A DNA stretch of 64,000 bases from Streptomyces sp. NBC_01439 (GCF_036227605.1 NZ_CP109487.1:3236001-3300000), one strand, 5' to 3'; shown: positions 1 to 9,020, counted from the stretch's first letter. Program-made: numbers and translations. The notes: generated by a model not told the origin, from the letters alone.

Positions 1-1
1 G

Positions 2-1387
2 CGGACGAGCGGTCCCCGCGACCTGATCTCGATCCTTCTCGGCTCCAACCTCTGCCTCGGTGTGATCGTCTTCGGCTGGCTGCCCCCTTCCTTCGGACTG
101 GGCCTGTGGCCCTCGGTCACCGCCATCGTGACCGGCACGCTCGTCGGCATCGCCTTCACCGCGCCGTTGGCGCTCGTCTCCCTGCGCACCGCGACCAACC
201 TCTCCACCTCCAGCGGCGCTCAGTTCGGCGTCCGCGGCCGACTCGTGGGCTCGGTGGTGGGACTGCTGCTCTCGCTCGGCTACACCGCCCTCACCCTGTG
301 GATCGGTGGCGACGTGATGGTGGGCGTCCTGTCGCGGCTCACCGGACTGCCGGACACCGGTGCCGCGCGCGGCCTGATGTACGGCGCACTCGCCGCGTGT
401 ACCGTCGTGGCGGCCGTCTTCGGCTACCGGCTGCTGCTGCGCATGAGCAAGATCCTGGCGATCGGCATGGTGGTGCTGCTGGCCATCGGCGTCTTCGCCT
501 ACTCGGGGGACTTCACCACCGCCGCCCCGCCGGAGACCGCGTACCTGCTCGTCTCCTTCTGGCCGACCTGGATCCTCGCCGCCGTCGCCGCCGGGCTCAG
601 CGGCCCGGTCGCCTTCATCACCCTGCTCGGCGACTACACCCGTTACATCTCCCCGCGTCGGCACGGCTCCCGCAAGGTCCTGTGGGCCACCGGCTTCGGG
701 CTGCTCTTCGGCCTGTTGATCCCGCAGCTGTTCGGCACCTACACGGCGCTCGCGGCCCGGGCCGGGGCCGAGTACGCCGGCCCGCTGGTGGCGGCCTCGC
801 CCTTCTGGTACTTGGTCCCGCTGCTCGCCGCCGCCGCGGCCGGCTCGGTCGGCAATGCCGGGCTGATGCTCTACTCGATGGGCCTCGACCTCGACGCCAT
901 CGTGCCCAAGGCCACCCGGACCACGGCCACCCTCGTCGCCGCGGCCGTCGCCACGGCCTTCGTCTTCATCGGCTCCTTCGAGTGGGACGTGCAGTCCGCG
1001 ATGACCTCGTTCGTACTGGTGCTGACCTCGATCGGCACCCCGTGGGCCGTGATCACCCTCATCGGGTACGTGCGCTGCCGCGGGCGCTACGACGCCGACG
1101 CGCTCCAGGTCTTCAACCGCCGCTCGGTGGGCGGCATCTACTGGTACCGCTCCGGCTGGAACGTCGCCGCCACCGCCTCTTGGGCGATCGGCGCCGGCAT
1201 CGGTCTGCTCGCCGTGACCACCCCCTTCTACGAGGGCCCGCTACTCGCCCTCACCGGCGGCGTGGACTGCTCCTTCGTGCTGTCCGGCCTGACGGGCGGA
1301 CTCGTGTACGCCGCCCTCACCGCCCGCCGCTCCCCCGCCCCGGTCCCGGCGCTCGCCGGCGCCGCCGAGGAGCCCGCGAACGCCTGA
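2..1387 (+). CDS. NCS1-family purine/cytosine-type permease (5' end outside window)
   Basis: An integral membrane transporter of the nucleobase:cation symporter-1 family, expected to take up a purine, pyrimidine or related compound with a cation. The frame is open from base 2, so the N-terminus lies outside the window; about 461 codons are present. The protein is a series of hydrophobic segments, starting with the conserved early helix that contains LLGSN and continuing through a GNAG-containing helix (near 850) typical of CodB-like carriers. The visible part ends in an Ala/Pro-rich cytoplasmic tail. The substrate cannot be told from sequence. It converges on ilvE across a strong bidirectional terminator. 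Confidence 0.85.
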   Translation, partial: RTSGPRDLISILLGSNLCLGVIVFGWLPPSFGLGLWPSVTAIVTGTLVGIAFTAPLALVSLRTATNLSTSSGAQFGVRGRLVGSVVGLLLSLGYTALTLWIGGDVMVGVLSRLTGLPDTGAARGLMYGALAACTVVAAVFGYRLLLRMSKILAIGMVVLLAIGVFAYSGDFTTAAPPETAYLLVSFWPTWILAAVAAGLSGPVAFITLLGDYTRYISPRRHGSRKVLWATGFGLLFGLLIPQLFGTYTALAARAGAEYAGPLVAASPFWYLVPLLAAAAAGSVGNAGLMLYSMGLDLDAIVPKATRTTATLVAAAVATAFVFIGSFEWDVQSAMTSFVLVLTSIGTPWAVITLIGYVRCRGRYDADALQVFNRRSVGGIYWYRSGWNVAATASWAIGAGIGLLAVTTPFYEGPLLALTGGVDCSFVLSGLTGGLVYAALTARRSPAPVPALAGAAEEPANA

Positions 1388-1400
1388 GCACCCCGCCCCC

Positions 1401-1457
1401 CGTACGCACGCCGGCCCGCGTCCCGGACGTTCCGGGGCGCGGGCCTGCGTGCGTACG
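1401..1457. terminator. Bidirectional intrinsic-type terminator hairpin
   Basis: Arms 1401–1427 and 1431–1457 form a 27-position stem with only two mismatches and a 3-nt loop. It sits exactly between the convergent ends of the permease gene and ilvE, so it can stop transcription from both sides. No T tract, as is common in Streptomyces. Confidence 0.8.
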
Positions 1458-1470
1458 GGGCCGGTCGGGA

Positions 1471-2556
1471 CTAGCCCAGCGGGTGCATCCAGCCGTGGGT
1501 GTCGGCGCTGTGGCCGGTCTGGAGTTCCAGCAGCGCCTTGCGCAGGCGCATGGTGACCTGGCCCGGCTCGCCGTCGCCCTGGGTCCAGTTGGCGCGCTCG
1601 GACTTGACCGAGCCGACCGGGGTGATGACGGCGGCGGTGCCGCAGGCGAACACCTCGGTGAGGGTGCCGTTCTCGTTGTCGCGCTGCCAGTCCTCGGTGG
1701 TCAGGCGGCCCTCTTCGGCGGTGTAGCCGAGGTCGCGGGCGATGGTGAGGAGGGAGTCGCGGGTGATGCCGGGAAGGAGCGAACCGGTGAGCTCCGGCGT
1801 GACGATGCGGTCGCCGTACACGAAGTACAGGTTCATCCCGCCCATCTCCTCGATCCAGCGGTGCTCGACGGCGTCGAGCCAGACCACCTGGTCGCAGCCG
1901 TGCGAGGCCGCCTGGGCCTGCGCGACCAGCGAGGCCGCGTAGTTGCCGCCGGTCTTCGCGGCGCCGGTGCCGCCCTTGACCGCGCGGACGTAGTCCTCGG
2001 AGAGCCAGACGGAGACGGGCTTGACGCCACCGGGGAAGTACGCGCCGGCGGGCGAGGCGATGACGATGAAGAGGAACTCGTTGGCCGGGCGGACGCCCAG
2101 GCCGACCTCGGAGGCGAACATGAAGGGGCGCAGGTAGAGGGAGGCCTCGCCGGAGTCCGGCACCCAGGCGCGGTCCTGCTTGATCAGCGCGTCGCAGGCC
2201 TCGATGAAGAGCTCGGTCGGCAGCTCCGGCATGGCCATGCGGCGCGCGGAGGACTGGAAGCGCGCGGCATTGGCCTCGGGGCGGAAGGTCGCGACGGTAC
2301 CGTCGGGCTGGCGGTAGGCCTTGAGGCCCTCGAAGATCGTCTGCGCGTAGTGCAGCGTCATGTTCGCCGGGTCGATCGCGAGCGGCGCGTACGGGACCAG
2401 CTCGGCATCGTGCCAGCCGCGACCCTCGGTCCACTTGATCGTCACCATGTGGTCGGTGAAGTGGCGGCCGAAGCCGGGGCTGGCCAGGATCGCCTCGCGC
2501 TCCGCATCGGACAGCGGGTTCGAGGAGGGCTTGAGCTCGATCGTGGGCGTCGTCAT
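1471..2556 (-). CDS. ilvE: Branched-chain amino acid aminotransferase
   Basis: PLP-dependent cytoplasmic transaminase that interconverts Leu, Ile and Val with their 2-oxo acids, using glutamate/2-oxoglutarate; it is the last step of synthesis and the first of breakdown. It has 361 residues, typical of the family. The Schiff-base lysine lies in a KTGGNYAAS segment, followed by the conserved VVWLDAVEH stretch and a GTAAVITPV cofactor-phosphate loop. The ATG start at 2556 has a GAAGGA ribosome site 9 nt upstream. leuB lies 225 bp upstream on the same strand, behind its own terminator, so the two probably form separate transcripts. Confidence 0.96.
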   Translation of the reverse strand: MTTPTIELKPSSNPLSDAEREAILASPGFGRHFTDHMVTIKWTEGRGWHDAELVPYAPLAIDPANMTLHYAQTIFEGLKAYRQPDGTVATFRPEANAARFQSSARRMAMPELPTELFIEACDALIKQDRAWVPDSGEASLYLRPFMFASEVGLGVRPANEFLFIVIASPAGAYFPGGVKPVSVWLSEDYVRAVKGGTGAAKTGGNYAASLVAQAQAASHGCDQVVWLDAVEHRWIEEMGGMNLYFVYGDRIVTPELTGSLLPGITRDSLLTIARDLGYTAEEGRLTTEDWQRDNENGTLTEVFACGTAAVITPVGSVKSERANWTQGDGEPGQVTMRLRKALLELQTGHSADTHGWMHPLG

Positions 2557-2727
2557 GAGTGCTTGTCCTTCACCGGTTGTGTATGGCGGACCGCGCTCAC
2601 GGCGCACTAGGACGTCCGAGCTTCCCCGCATTCCGCGGCCTCGCGTTCGATTATCGCGCGCGGGCAGGCTTCGGAGAAGCGGGGAGAGCGGCCCAGGGGA
2701 GATGGTGGCACCCGGGGCCGCGCAGGA

Positions 2728-2762
2728 GAAGCCGCCGGGTCCCATTGTGACCCGGCGGCTTC
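2728..2762 (-). terminator. Terminator downstream of leuB
   Basis: A perfect 14-bp stem (2728–2741 with 2749–2762) and a 7-nt loop, 19 bp past the leuB stop codon. Confidence 0.8.
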
Positions 2763-2781
2763 CTGAGGTGGAGGTGCCGGG

Positions 2782-3822
2782 TCAGCCGGCTACCCGAGCG
2801 GCGAGGGCGTCGCCGATCGCGTCGGTGGAGCGGAAGGTTCCGTCGCGCTCCGCCAGGTCGGCGGAGACCGCGTCCTCGATGCGGACGGCCTGGGCCTCGT
2901 AGCCCAGGTGACGCAGCAGGAGGGCGACGGAGAGGATCGTCGCGGTCGGGTCGGCCTTGCCGGTGCCGGCGATGTCCGGGGCCGAGCCGTGGACGGGCTC
3001 GAACATGGAGGGGAAGGCGCCGGTCGGGTTGATGTTCCCGGAGGCGGCGAGGCCGATTCCGCCGGTCACGGCGGCGGCCAGGTCGGTGAGGATGTCACCG
3101 AAGAGGTTGTCCGTGACGATGACGTCGAAGCGCTCGGGCTGGGTGACGAAGAAGATCGTCGCGGCGTCGACGTGCAGGTAGTCGGTGGTGACCTCGGGGT
3201 ACTCCTGGCCGACCTTGTCGAAGATGTTCTTCCACATGTGGCCCGCGTACACGAGGACGTTGTTCTTGTGGACCAGCGTCAGCTTCTTGCGGGGGCGGGC
3301 GTTCGCCCGCTCGTACGCGTCACGGACGACGCGCTCGACGCCGTACGCGGTGTTGATGCTGACCTCGGTGGCCACCTCGGCGGGGGTGCCGGTGCGCAGG
3401 CTGCCGCCGTTGCCGGTGTACGGGCCCTCGGTGCCCTCGCGGACCACGACGAAGTCGATCTCCGGGCGGCCGGCGAGCGGGGTGGCCGTGTTCGGGAACA
3501 GCTTCGACGGGCGCAGGTTGATGAAGTGGTCGAAGGCGAAGCGGAGTTTCAGCAGCAGACCGCGCTCCAGCACGCCGGACGGGACCGAGGGGTCGCCGAT
3601 CGCGCCCAGCAGGATCGCGTCGTGGTGCTTCAGGGCTTCGAGCTCCGCGTCCGGGAGGGTCTCACCGGTGCGGTGCCAGCGCTGGGCGCCGAGATCGTAT
3701 TGCTTGGTCTCCAGCTTCACATCCTGGGGCAGGACCGCGGTAAGGACCTTGAGTCCCTGAGCCACGACTTCCTGGCCGATGCCATCACCGGGGATCACTG
3801 CGAGATTGATGCTGGTCGACAT
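2782..3822 (-). CDS. leuB: 3-isopropylmalate dehydrogenase
   Basis: Third enzyme of leucine synthesis: NAD-dependent oxidative decarboxylation of 3-isopropylmalate to 2-oxoisocaproate, cytoplasmic. It has 346 residues, starting with the [12 protein letters not shown] segment of the isocitrate/isopropylmalate dehydrogenase family. The [13 protein letters not shown] metal and substrate segment and the [12 protein letters not shown] nucleotide-binding segment are visible near residues 220 and 265. I use ATG 3822; an upstream in-frame ATG at 3858 would add 12 residues that fall inside a hairpin and is less likely. A short ORF and a repeat-rich hairpin precede it, suggesting specific control. Confidence 0.96.
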   Translation of the reverse strand: MSTSINLAVIPGDGIGQEVVAQGLKVLTAVLPQDVKLETKQYDLGAQRWHRTGETLPDAELEALKHHDAILLGAIGDPSVPSGVLERGLLLKLRFAFDHFINLRPSKLFPNTATPLAGRPEIDFVVVREGTEGPYTGNGGSLRTGTPAEVATEVSINTAYGVERVVRDAYERANARPRKKLTLVHKNNVLVYAGHMWKNIFDKVGQEYPEVTTDYLHVDAATIFFVTQPERFDVIVTDNLFGDILTDLAAAVTGGIGLAASGNINPTGAFPSMFEPVHGSAPDIAGTGKADPTATILSVALLLRHLGYEAQAVRIEDAVSADLAERDGTFRSTDAIGDALAARVAG

Positions 3823-3857
3823 GACGGAACCGTACTCCGTGTCCCAGCCCTCAGACA

Positions 3858-3904
3858 TTCTGCGTCCACGATGTGGACCGATGTGGACCCGTGTGGACGC
3901 AGAA
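3858..3904. promoter_or_regulatory. Hairpin with three 10-bp-phased repeats upstream of leuB
   Basis: Perfect 12-bp inverted arms (3858–3869 and 3893–3904) flank an array of TGTGGAC motifs at 3872, 3882 and 3892, spaced exactly 10 bp apart; the left arm holds the inverted copy GTCCAC. It lies 35 bp upstream of the leuB start, between leuB and the small ORF. One helical turn of spacing suits cooperative protein binding; the hairpin could instead act in RNA. Confidence 0.55.
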
Positions 3905-3922
3905 CGTCTCGGGCGACGCAGG

Positions 3923-4051
3923 TCAGTGGCCGGTCGACCCGCCGTTGTCGCGACGGTCGAGAGCGCGCTGGAGGGCAGCGGCGGCGTTCTTGCGGTCGTC
4001 GGCCGAGGCGGAGGTGTGGCGGACGCGGCGGGTGGCGGTGGAAGTGGTCAT
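3923..4051 (-). CDS. Small basic protein upstream of leuB (42 aa)
   Basis: Not recognised as any named family. The ATG at 4051 has a strong AAGGAG ribosome site 9 nt upstream, and the ORF ends at 3925–3923, 100 bp before leuB on the same strand. The product is hydrophilic, rich in Arg, Ala, Thr and Asp, with a middle segment [18 protein letters not shown] that could form one amphipathic helix. It has no signal peptide or membrane segment. It does not contain a run of leucine codons, so it is not a classical leucine leader peptide. It may be co-transcribed with leuB. Confidence 0.6.
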   Translation of the reverse strand: MTTSTATRRVRHTSASADDRKNAAAALQRALDRRDNGGSTGH

Positions 4052-4311
4052 GGTGATCGACTCCTTGAGATCACGGCGTGGCGGGGCCACGGATGAGGGG
4101 TTCCTTCAAGGCGCCGGAAGAGGCGGGGAGCAGTGCGCCGCAGGGGTTGCCTGCCAGGGGCGCGCGCTCTCGACCGCCATTCGCCTGATTGGCGAGACGT
4201 TCGGCTTCTACAAAGCTAGGTCAGGTCCCGTTGTATGTCTCGGCAATTACTCGGGCTTCCTACTATCTGAGACGCGCAGCCCCCGGGAACGCTCTGCCCA
4301 GAGGGTCCGTT

Positions 4312-5193
4312 TCAGCCCTTCTCGGAGCGAAGTTCCCTGATCAGGGCACGTACGGCGAGAGTTGAAGCCGATTCCGACGTAGTGACGTATCCCACCTCTC
4401 TCACCGGCCCGCCCGGGCCCAAATCGGTGATGTCCACCGCCTCGGTCGCCTCCTTCAGGGACAGCTCGGGCATGATCGCCATGCCGAGCCCGCGGCCGAC
4501 CATGGTCAGCACCATCGCATCGTCCTCCGCCTTGACCGTCGCCCGCGGGATCCAGTCCTGGGCCCGCCACCAGGAGCGGGTGTAGGAGCCGCAGTTCTCG
4601 TCCCAGTCCATCAGCGGCAGGCCCTTCGGGTCCGGGTGCCCGGCCGGGTGGACCAGCCGGTACGCCTCCTGCGCGAGCACCCCGGTCAGCAGGCCCGGGG
4701 CCGGGTCCTGCGAGCCGCCCAGAGTGGCGATGCCCAGGTCGGCGCGGCCCGCCGCCACCTCCCCGGCCGCTCCGGCGCCGATCTCGCGCACCACGCGGAC
4801 TTCGGGGCGGATGCCCGGGTGCCGGGCCGTGAGCCGCTCCAGCGCGGGCGGTAGCAGGTGCAGGGCCGCGCTGCGGAACGCGGCGATCCGCAGCACGCCC
4901 TCCACCGCGCCGCGGCCCGCGCCCCGAACCTCCGCGCCGAGGACCTCGTACATCCGCAGGATCCGACGGGCGAGGGCGACGGCCCGCTCTCCCGCGGGAG
5001 TGGGTGCGGCTCCGGCGCGGCCCCGTTCGAAGAGCACCGCGCCGACCTTGGCCTCGCTGCCGCGCACCGAGTGGGAGACGGCCGATTGGGTGAGGCCGAG
5101 CGCGACCCCGGCGGCGGAGAAGCCGCCGCGGTCGGCGACGGCGACCAGGATCCGCAGTTCCTGGGGCAGCAGGTCGGCAGTGCTTCCCGCCAT
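4312..5193 (-). CDS. LysR-family transcriptional regulator
   Basis: A 293-residue DNA-binding regulator. The N-terminal winged helix-turn-helix (about residues 10–65) contains the typical GGFSAAGVALGLTQSAVSHSV recognition region with slight divergence, followed by a periplasmic-binding-protein-like effector domain. ATG 5193 is preferred over GTG 5205 because the GAGGTGG ribosome site precedes 5193 and would overlap the GTG. It is divergent from an MDR oxidoreductase gene with a 101-bp shared promoter region holding an inverted repeat, the classic arrangement for LysR control of the neighbouring gene. The effector is unknown. Confidence 0.9.
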   Translation of the reverse strand: MAGSTADLLPQELRILVAVADRGGFSAAGVALGLTQSAVSHSVRGSEAKVGAVLFERGRAGAAPTPAGERAVALARRILRMYEVLGAEVRGAGRGAVEGVLRIAAFRSAALHLLPPALERLTARHPGIRPEVRVVREIGAGAAGEVAAGRADLGIATLGGSQDPAPGLLTGVLAQEAYRLVHPAGHPDPKGLPLMDWDENCGSYTRSWWRAQDWIPRATVKAEDDAMVLTMVGRGLGMAIMPELSLKEATEAVDITDLGPGGPVREVGYVTTSESASTLAVRALIRELRSEKG

Positions 5194-5222
5194 GGGTGCT
5201 TCCACCTCGTTCTATGAGCGGT

Positions 5223-5249
5223 GTTCATGGATGTGCGGCTTCCATGAAC
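5223..5249. promoter_or_regulatory. Candidate LysR operator
   Basis: GTTCATGG (5223–5230) and CCATGAAC (5242–5249) are perfect 8-bp inverted arms separated by 11 bp. The spacing and the T…A symmetry fit the LysR-type T-N11-A box. It lies between the divergent regulator and oxidoreductase starts. Confidence 0.6.
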
Positions 5250-5294
5250 GCAACCCCCTGCCCGAGCGGGCCATTCCTTCCTAGCCTCGGGCCC

Positions 5295-6308
5295 ATGACC
5301 ACGCACACCGCTCACGCCGTCCACCAGATCGCCCGCCCCAACGGCTTCCCCACTGCCGGGAGCTTCGCCCACGTCGCCTCCCCGGTCCCCGAACCGATGC
5401 CCGGCACCGCACTCGTCGAGAACCTCCTGCTCTCCGTGGACCCGTACCACCGGGGCCTGATGGACGGCGGCGAGGGCGGCTTCGAGCTGAACGCCCCGCT
5501 GGAGGGCCGCTCGGTGGGCCGGGTGCTCGCCTCCCGCGACCCGGGGCTGCGCGAGGGCGACCTGGTCTTCCACCGCGCGGGCTGGCGGACCCACGCCCTG
5601 GTCACCCTCGGCACCGACGGGACGCGGAAGCTGCGCGGCCACGACGGCATCCCGCTGGAGGCCTACCTGAGCATCCTCGGCGGAACCGGCCTGACCGCGT
5701 ACGCCGCGCTGACCCGGACCGCGTCCCTGCGCGAGGGCGAGGACCTCTTCGTCTCCGCCGCCGCGGGCGGGGTCGGCACGGCCACCGGCCACATCGCCCG
5801 ACTGCTGGGCGCCCGGCGGATCATCGGCAGCGCGGGCTCGGCGGCCAAGGTCCGCCACCTCACCGGCGCACTCGGCTTCGACGCGGCCTTCGACTACCAC
5901 GACGGGCCGGTCGGCGAGCAGCTCGCACAGGCCGCGCCGGACGGCATCGACGTCTACGTCGACAACGTCGGCGGGGACCACCTGGAGGGGGCGATCGACG
6001 CGTTGCGCGCGCACGGGCGGATCGCCTGGGTGGGCGCGATCTCGACGTACCACGGGGACCGCTCGCCGGCCGCACCCCGCAACCTCTTCGAGGTCGTACA
6101 CAAGTCCCTGCGCCTGGAAGGCGTATTGGTTCGCAATCACACCAATCTGCAGGATGAGTTGGAGGACTTCCTCGTCCCTCATCTGCGCAGCGGCCGGATC
6201 GGTACCGACACCACCATTTTCCAGGGCTTTGACCGCACGGTGGAGGCCTTCCTGGGCATGCTCCGCGGGGACAACCTGGGCAAGATGCTGGTCCGGATCG
6301 GCGACTGA
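5295..6308 (+). CDS. NADP-dependent oxidoreductase, medium-chain (leukotriene B4 dehydrogenase / CurA-like)
   Basis: A 337-residue zinc-independent medium-chain reductase, expected to reduce the C=C bond of α,β-unsaturated ketones or aldehydes with NADPH. The N-terminal domain carries the PYHRGLMD-type segment of the family, then a Rossmann fold with SAAAGGVGTATGHIA near residue 155 and YVDNVGGDHLEGAI near residue 220. No zinc-binding cysteines are seen. ATG 5295 is used; the ribosome site is weak. It is divergent from the LysR gene, which probably controls it. Confidence 0.88.
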   Translation: MTTHTAHAVHQIARPNGFPTAGSFAHVASPVPEPMPGTALVENLLLSVDPYHRGLMDGGEGGFELNAPLEGRSVGRVLASRDPGLREGDLVFHRAGWRTHALVTLGTDGTRKLRGHDGIPLEAYLSILGGTGLTAYAALTRTASLREGEDLFVSAAAGGVGTATGHIARLLGARRIIGSAGSAAKVRHLTGALGFDAAFDYHDGPVGEQLAQAAPDGIDVYVDNVGGDHLEGAIDALRAHGRIAWVGAISTYHGDRSPAAPRNLFEVVHKSLRLEGVLVRNHTNLQDELEDFLVPHLRSGRIGTDTTIFQGFDRTVEAFLGMLRGDNLGKMLVRIGD

Positions 6309-6313
6309 TTCCG

Positions 6314-6342
6314 GCCAACCTGTTGTTCACCGATTTCTTACC
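6314..6342 (+). promoter_or_regulatory. Candidate PHO box upstream of phospholipase C
   Basis: Three heptamers at an exact 11-nt period: GCCAACC (6314), GTTCACC (6325, a perfect match to the Streptomyces PhoP direct-repeat unit) and TCTTACC (6336). A possible −10 (TAGACC, 6352–6357) follows at a distance that places the box over the −35 region. The two flanking units match the consensus only 4 of 7. Confidence 0.4.
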
Positions 6343-6427
6343 GCACGGATGTAGACCTTTGATCCCGGCGCCGCCACTCTTGCCGTCGACGTGCCAGCGG
6401 GGCGCTTGAGTGGGAGGCGAGAGGCCA

Positions 6428-8458
6428 GTGACACCGATCAGCCGCAGAGGTTTCGTGGGAATCGGCGCCGGGCTCGTGGCGGGCGCCACCCTGCCCGCGG
6501 TCACACCGACGACGGCAGCCGCGGCCGCCGCGACGGGCACCATCACCGATGTGAAGCACGTGGTGATCCTGATGCAGGAGAACCGCAGCTTCGACCACTA
6601 CTTCGGCCGGCTGAAGGGCGTCCGCGGGTTCGGCGACCGCGCCGCCGGCAACATTCCGGGCGGCTGGGGGATGTTCAACCAGCCCAACTGGGGCGGCCGC
6701 CAGTACCCGTGGAAGCTGTCGGCCACCCCGCCGGCGGGCGGCGCGGACAGCGCGACCCTGGCCCAGTGCACCGGCGACCTCCCGCACAGCTGGACCTCAC
6801 AGCACGCCGCCTGGAACAAGGGCCGGATGGACAACTGGGTCACCGGCGTCGGCAACGTCCGCACCCTCGGCCACCTGGACCGGGGGGACATCCCCTTCCA
6901 CTACGGCCTCGCCGACCACTACACGATCTGCGACGCGTACTTCTGCTCCGCCCTCAGCGCGACCGGCCCGAACCGCACCTTCCTGTGGAGCGGCAAGATC
7001 GACGCCACCAGCAAGGACGGCGGCGACGAGTCCGGGCTGACCTGGGAGACGTACGCGGAGGCCCTCCAGCGGGCCGGCATGAGCTGGAAAGTCTACCAGA
7101 ACGCCCAGGACAACTACGGGGACAACGGACTCGCCTACTTCAAGCGGTTCACGGACGCCGGCCCCGGCGATCCGCTGTGGGACCGGGGCATGGGCTCGGT
7201 CCCCAAGGTGACCGGCTCCACCCCGGACGACATCGCGGCCGCGATACGCGCCGACGTCGTGGCGGGCACCCTCCCCCAAGTGTCCTGGGTGGTGGCCAGC
7301 GAGGCCTTCTCGGAGCACCCCTACGCCCCGCCCAACGACGGCGCCCACTTCGTGGACCTGGTCCACCGCGCCCTGGCCGCCGACCCCGAGGTGTTCGACT
7401 CCACGGTCCTCTTCCTCAACTACGACGAGAACGACGGGTTCTTCGACCACGTCCCGCCGCCGGTCGCCCCGCCCGGCACCCCCGACGAGTACATCGACGG
7501 CGTCCCGATCGGCCTCGGCTTCCGCGTCCCGATGATCGTGATGTCCCCCTGGACCCGCGGTGGCTGGGTGAGCTCGGAAGTCTTCGACCACACCTCGGTA
7601 GTGCGGTTCATGGAGAAGTGGACGACTGCCCTCGGCACCCCCGCCACCTGTCCGAACATCAGCGCCTGGCGCCGCAAGGTGGTCGGCGACCTGACCGGCG
7701 TCTTCGACTTCGCGCGCCCGGTCTACGGGGTCCCCGCGGGCCTCCCGTCCACCGCGAAGGTGATCGGCCAGGCGACGTGCGCCCCGCTCCCCAACCCGGC
7801 GCCGCAGAACAACGCCCTGCCGGCGCAGGAGTCCGGTACCCGCCCGGCGCGGGCCCTGCCGTACCAGGCGAACGGCAACCTGGACCGCTTCGAGTTCGGG
7901 CCGACCGGCCAGATCACGGCCTGGTTCTCGATGACCAACCAGGGCGCCGAGGCGAAGCGGGCGGCGCACTTCTCGATCCACCCGCACCAGCACCGGGACA
8001 CGACGGCCTGGCAGTACACCGTCGACCCGGGCGGCACCAGCAGCGACTACTTCCACATCGGCCTCGGCCACGGCTCGGGCAAGTACGACATCTCGATGCA
8101 CGGTCCGAACCGCTTCCTGCGCCGCTTCATCGGCGACGCCTCGAAGCCGGGCAAGGACATCGAGGTGGCGGCGCGCTTCGCGGTCGAGCCGGGCACGGGC
8201 AAGCAGGCGGTCTACTTCAAGATGAAGAACTCCTCCGGCTCCCCCGTCACCTTCACGATCCGCGCGAACGCGTACCGCACGGACGGCCCCTGGACCTACA
8301 CGGTCCCGGCGAACTCCTCGCGCGAGGACTTCTTCAACGCCGTGGCCTACAGCAAGGGCTGGTACGACTTCACGATCCTCACCGACTCCGACGGCACCTG
8401 GTCGCGCCGCTACACGGGCCACATCGAAACGGGCTCGGCCAGCATCACGGGGTCGTAG
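6428..8458 (+). CDS. Secreted phosphocholine-type phospholipase C (Tat-exported)
   Basis: A 676-residue exported esterase of the bacterial non-hemolytic phospholipase C/acid phosphatase family, which hydrolyses phosphatidylcholine or sphingomyelin-type phosphodiesters. The N-terminus ISRRGFVGIGAG is a twin-arginine signal, ending in an Ala-rich stretch near residue 35. The catalytic domain starts with VVILMQENRSFDHYFG (nucleophile region) and includes NYDENDGFFDHVPPP (metal ligands). Two C-terminal β-domains of the DUF756 type follow from about residue 470. GTG 6428 is used because GGAGG precedes it; GTG 6410 is an alternative. A candidate PHO box upstream suggests induction by phosphate starvation. 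Confidence 0.92.
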   Translation: MTPISRRGFVGIGAGLVAGATLPAVTPTTAAAAAATGTITDVKHVVILMQENRSFDHYFGRLKGVRGFGDRAAGNIPGGWGMFNQPNWGGRQYPWKLSATPPAGGADSATLAQCTGDLPHSWTSQHAAWNKGRMDNWVTGVGNVRTLGHLDRGDIPFHYGLADHYTICDAYFCSALSATGPNRTFLWSGKIDATSKDGGDESGLTWETYAEALQRAGMSWKVYQNAQDNYGDNGLAYFKRFTDAGPGDPLWDRGMGSVPKVTGSTPDDIAAAIRADVVAGTLPQVSWVVASEAFSEHPYAPPNDGAHFVDLVHRALAADPEVFDSTVLFLNYDENDGFFDHVPPPVAPPGTPDEYIDGVPIGLGFRVPMIVMSPWTRGGWVSSEVFDHTSVVRFMEKWTTALGTPATCPNISAWRRKVVGDLTGVFDFARPVYGVPAGLPSTAKVIGQATCAPLPNPAPQNNALPAQESGTRPARALPYQANGNLDRFEFGPTGQITAWFSMTNQGAEAKRAAHFSIHPHQHRDTTAWQYTVDPGGTSSDYFHIGLGHGSGKYDISMHGPNRFLRRFIGDASKPGKDIEVAARFAVEPGTGKQAVYFKMKNSSGSPVTFTIRANAYRTDGPWTYTVPANSSREDFFNAVAYSKGWYDFTILTDSDGTWSRRYTGHIETGSASITGS

Positions 8459-8480
8459 CCGTGCCGGAGTCCGACAGGGC

Positions 8481-9020
8481 CTAGAGGACGTCCCCGTCCC
8501 GCCAGTCGAAGTCGAGCCGCCCGGCCGGGTCCAGCCGGACCCCGCCGGGCGGCGCCCACACGTAGGTGGAGCCCTCCTCCTCCGGGAGCGGGACGGGCCC
8601 CTGCGGTGAGAGCGCGCCGATCCGCCCGCCCCACACCTGCCAGCCGCGGCCCAGGTACAGCGCCGCCCCGTCCTGAGAGGCCGACAGCGCCCCGAGCACG
8701 TACGCCCGCCCGATCACCTGCTCCAGCCGGGCCATGACCCGTCCGCCGAGGCCGCGGCGGCGCGCGTCGGCCCGTACGGCCACGGCCTCGACGTACCCGG
8801 TGCGCAGGGCGCGTCCCTGGTGCACGACCCGCCGCATGACCACGCTGCCGTGCGCGAGGAGGTCCCCGCCCGCGTCCCGGACCAACGCGTGCATCCCGCC
8901 GAGGGCGTGCTCGAAGTCCTCGTCGGCGAAGTCCCCTTCGAAGGCGTCGTCGAGCAGGGACCGGATCGCGCGCAGCTCGTCGACGGTCAGCTCCGAGGTG
9001 TGCACGGTCCGCACGTCCAT
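8481..9020 (-). CDS. GNAT acetyltransferase resembling aminoglycoside 2'-N-acetyltransferase AAC(2')-I
   Basis: A 179-residue acetyl-CoA-dependent acetyltransferase. Blocks match the AAC(2')-I family of mycobacteria and Providencia as I remember it: AFEGDF…EHALGGMHAL (residues about 27–47), LRTGYVEAVAVRAD (acetyl-CoA-binding β4), YVLGALSAS, LYLGRGWQVW and the C-terminal DWRDGDV. These go beyond the general GNAT fold. In that family the substrate is the 2'-amino group of aminoglycosides such as gentamicin or tobramycin; in environmental actinomycetes the physiological substrate may differ (for example cell-wall or thiol precursors). It is divergent from a nitroreductase gene and 22 bp past the convergent phospholipase gene. 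Confidence 0.85.
   Translation of the reverse strand: MDVRTVHTSELTVDELRAIRSLLDDAFEGDFADEDFEHALGGMHALVRDAGGDLLAHGSVVMRRVVHQGRALRTGYVEAVAVRADARRRGLGGRVMARLEQVIGRAYVLGALSASQDGAALYLGRGWQVWGGRIGALSPQGPVPLPEEEGSTYVWAPPGGVRLDPAGRLDFDWRDGDVL

Noticed and set aside
2908..4056. Long open frames opposite leuB, ilvE, serA, ilvC, ilvB and similar genes.
   Set aside because: They are complementary-strand shadows typical of very GC-rich coding DNA: Gly/Val/Arg/Asp-rich products without motifs and without ribosome sites.
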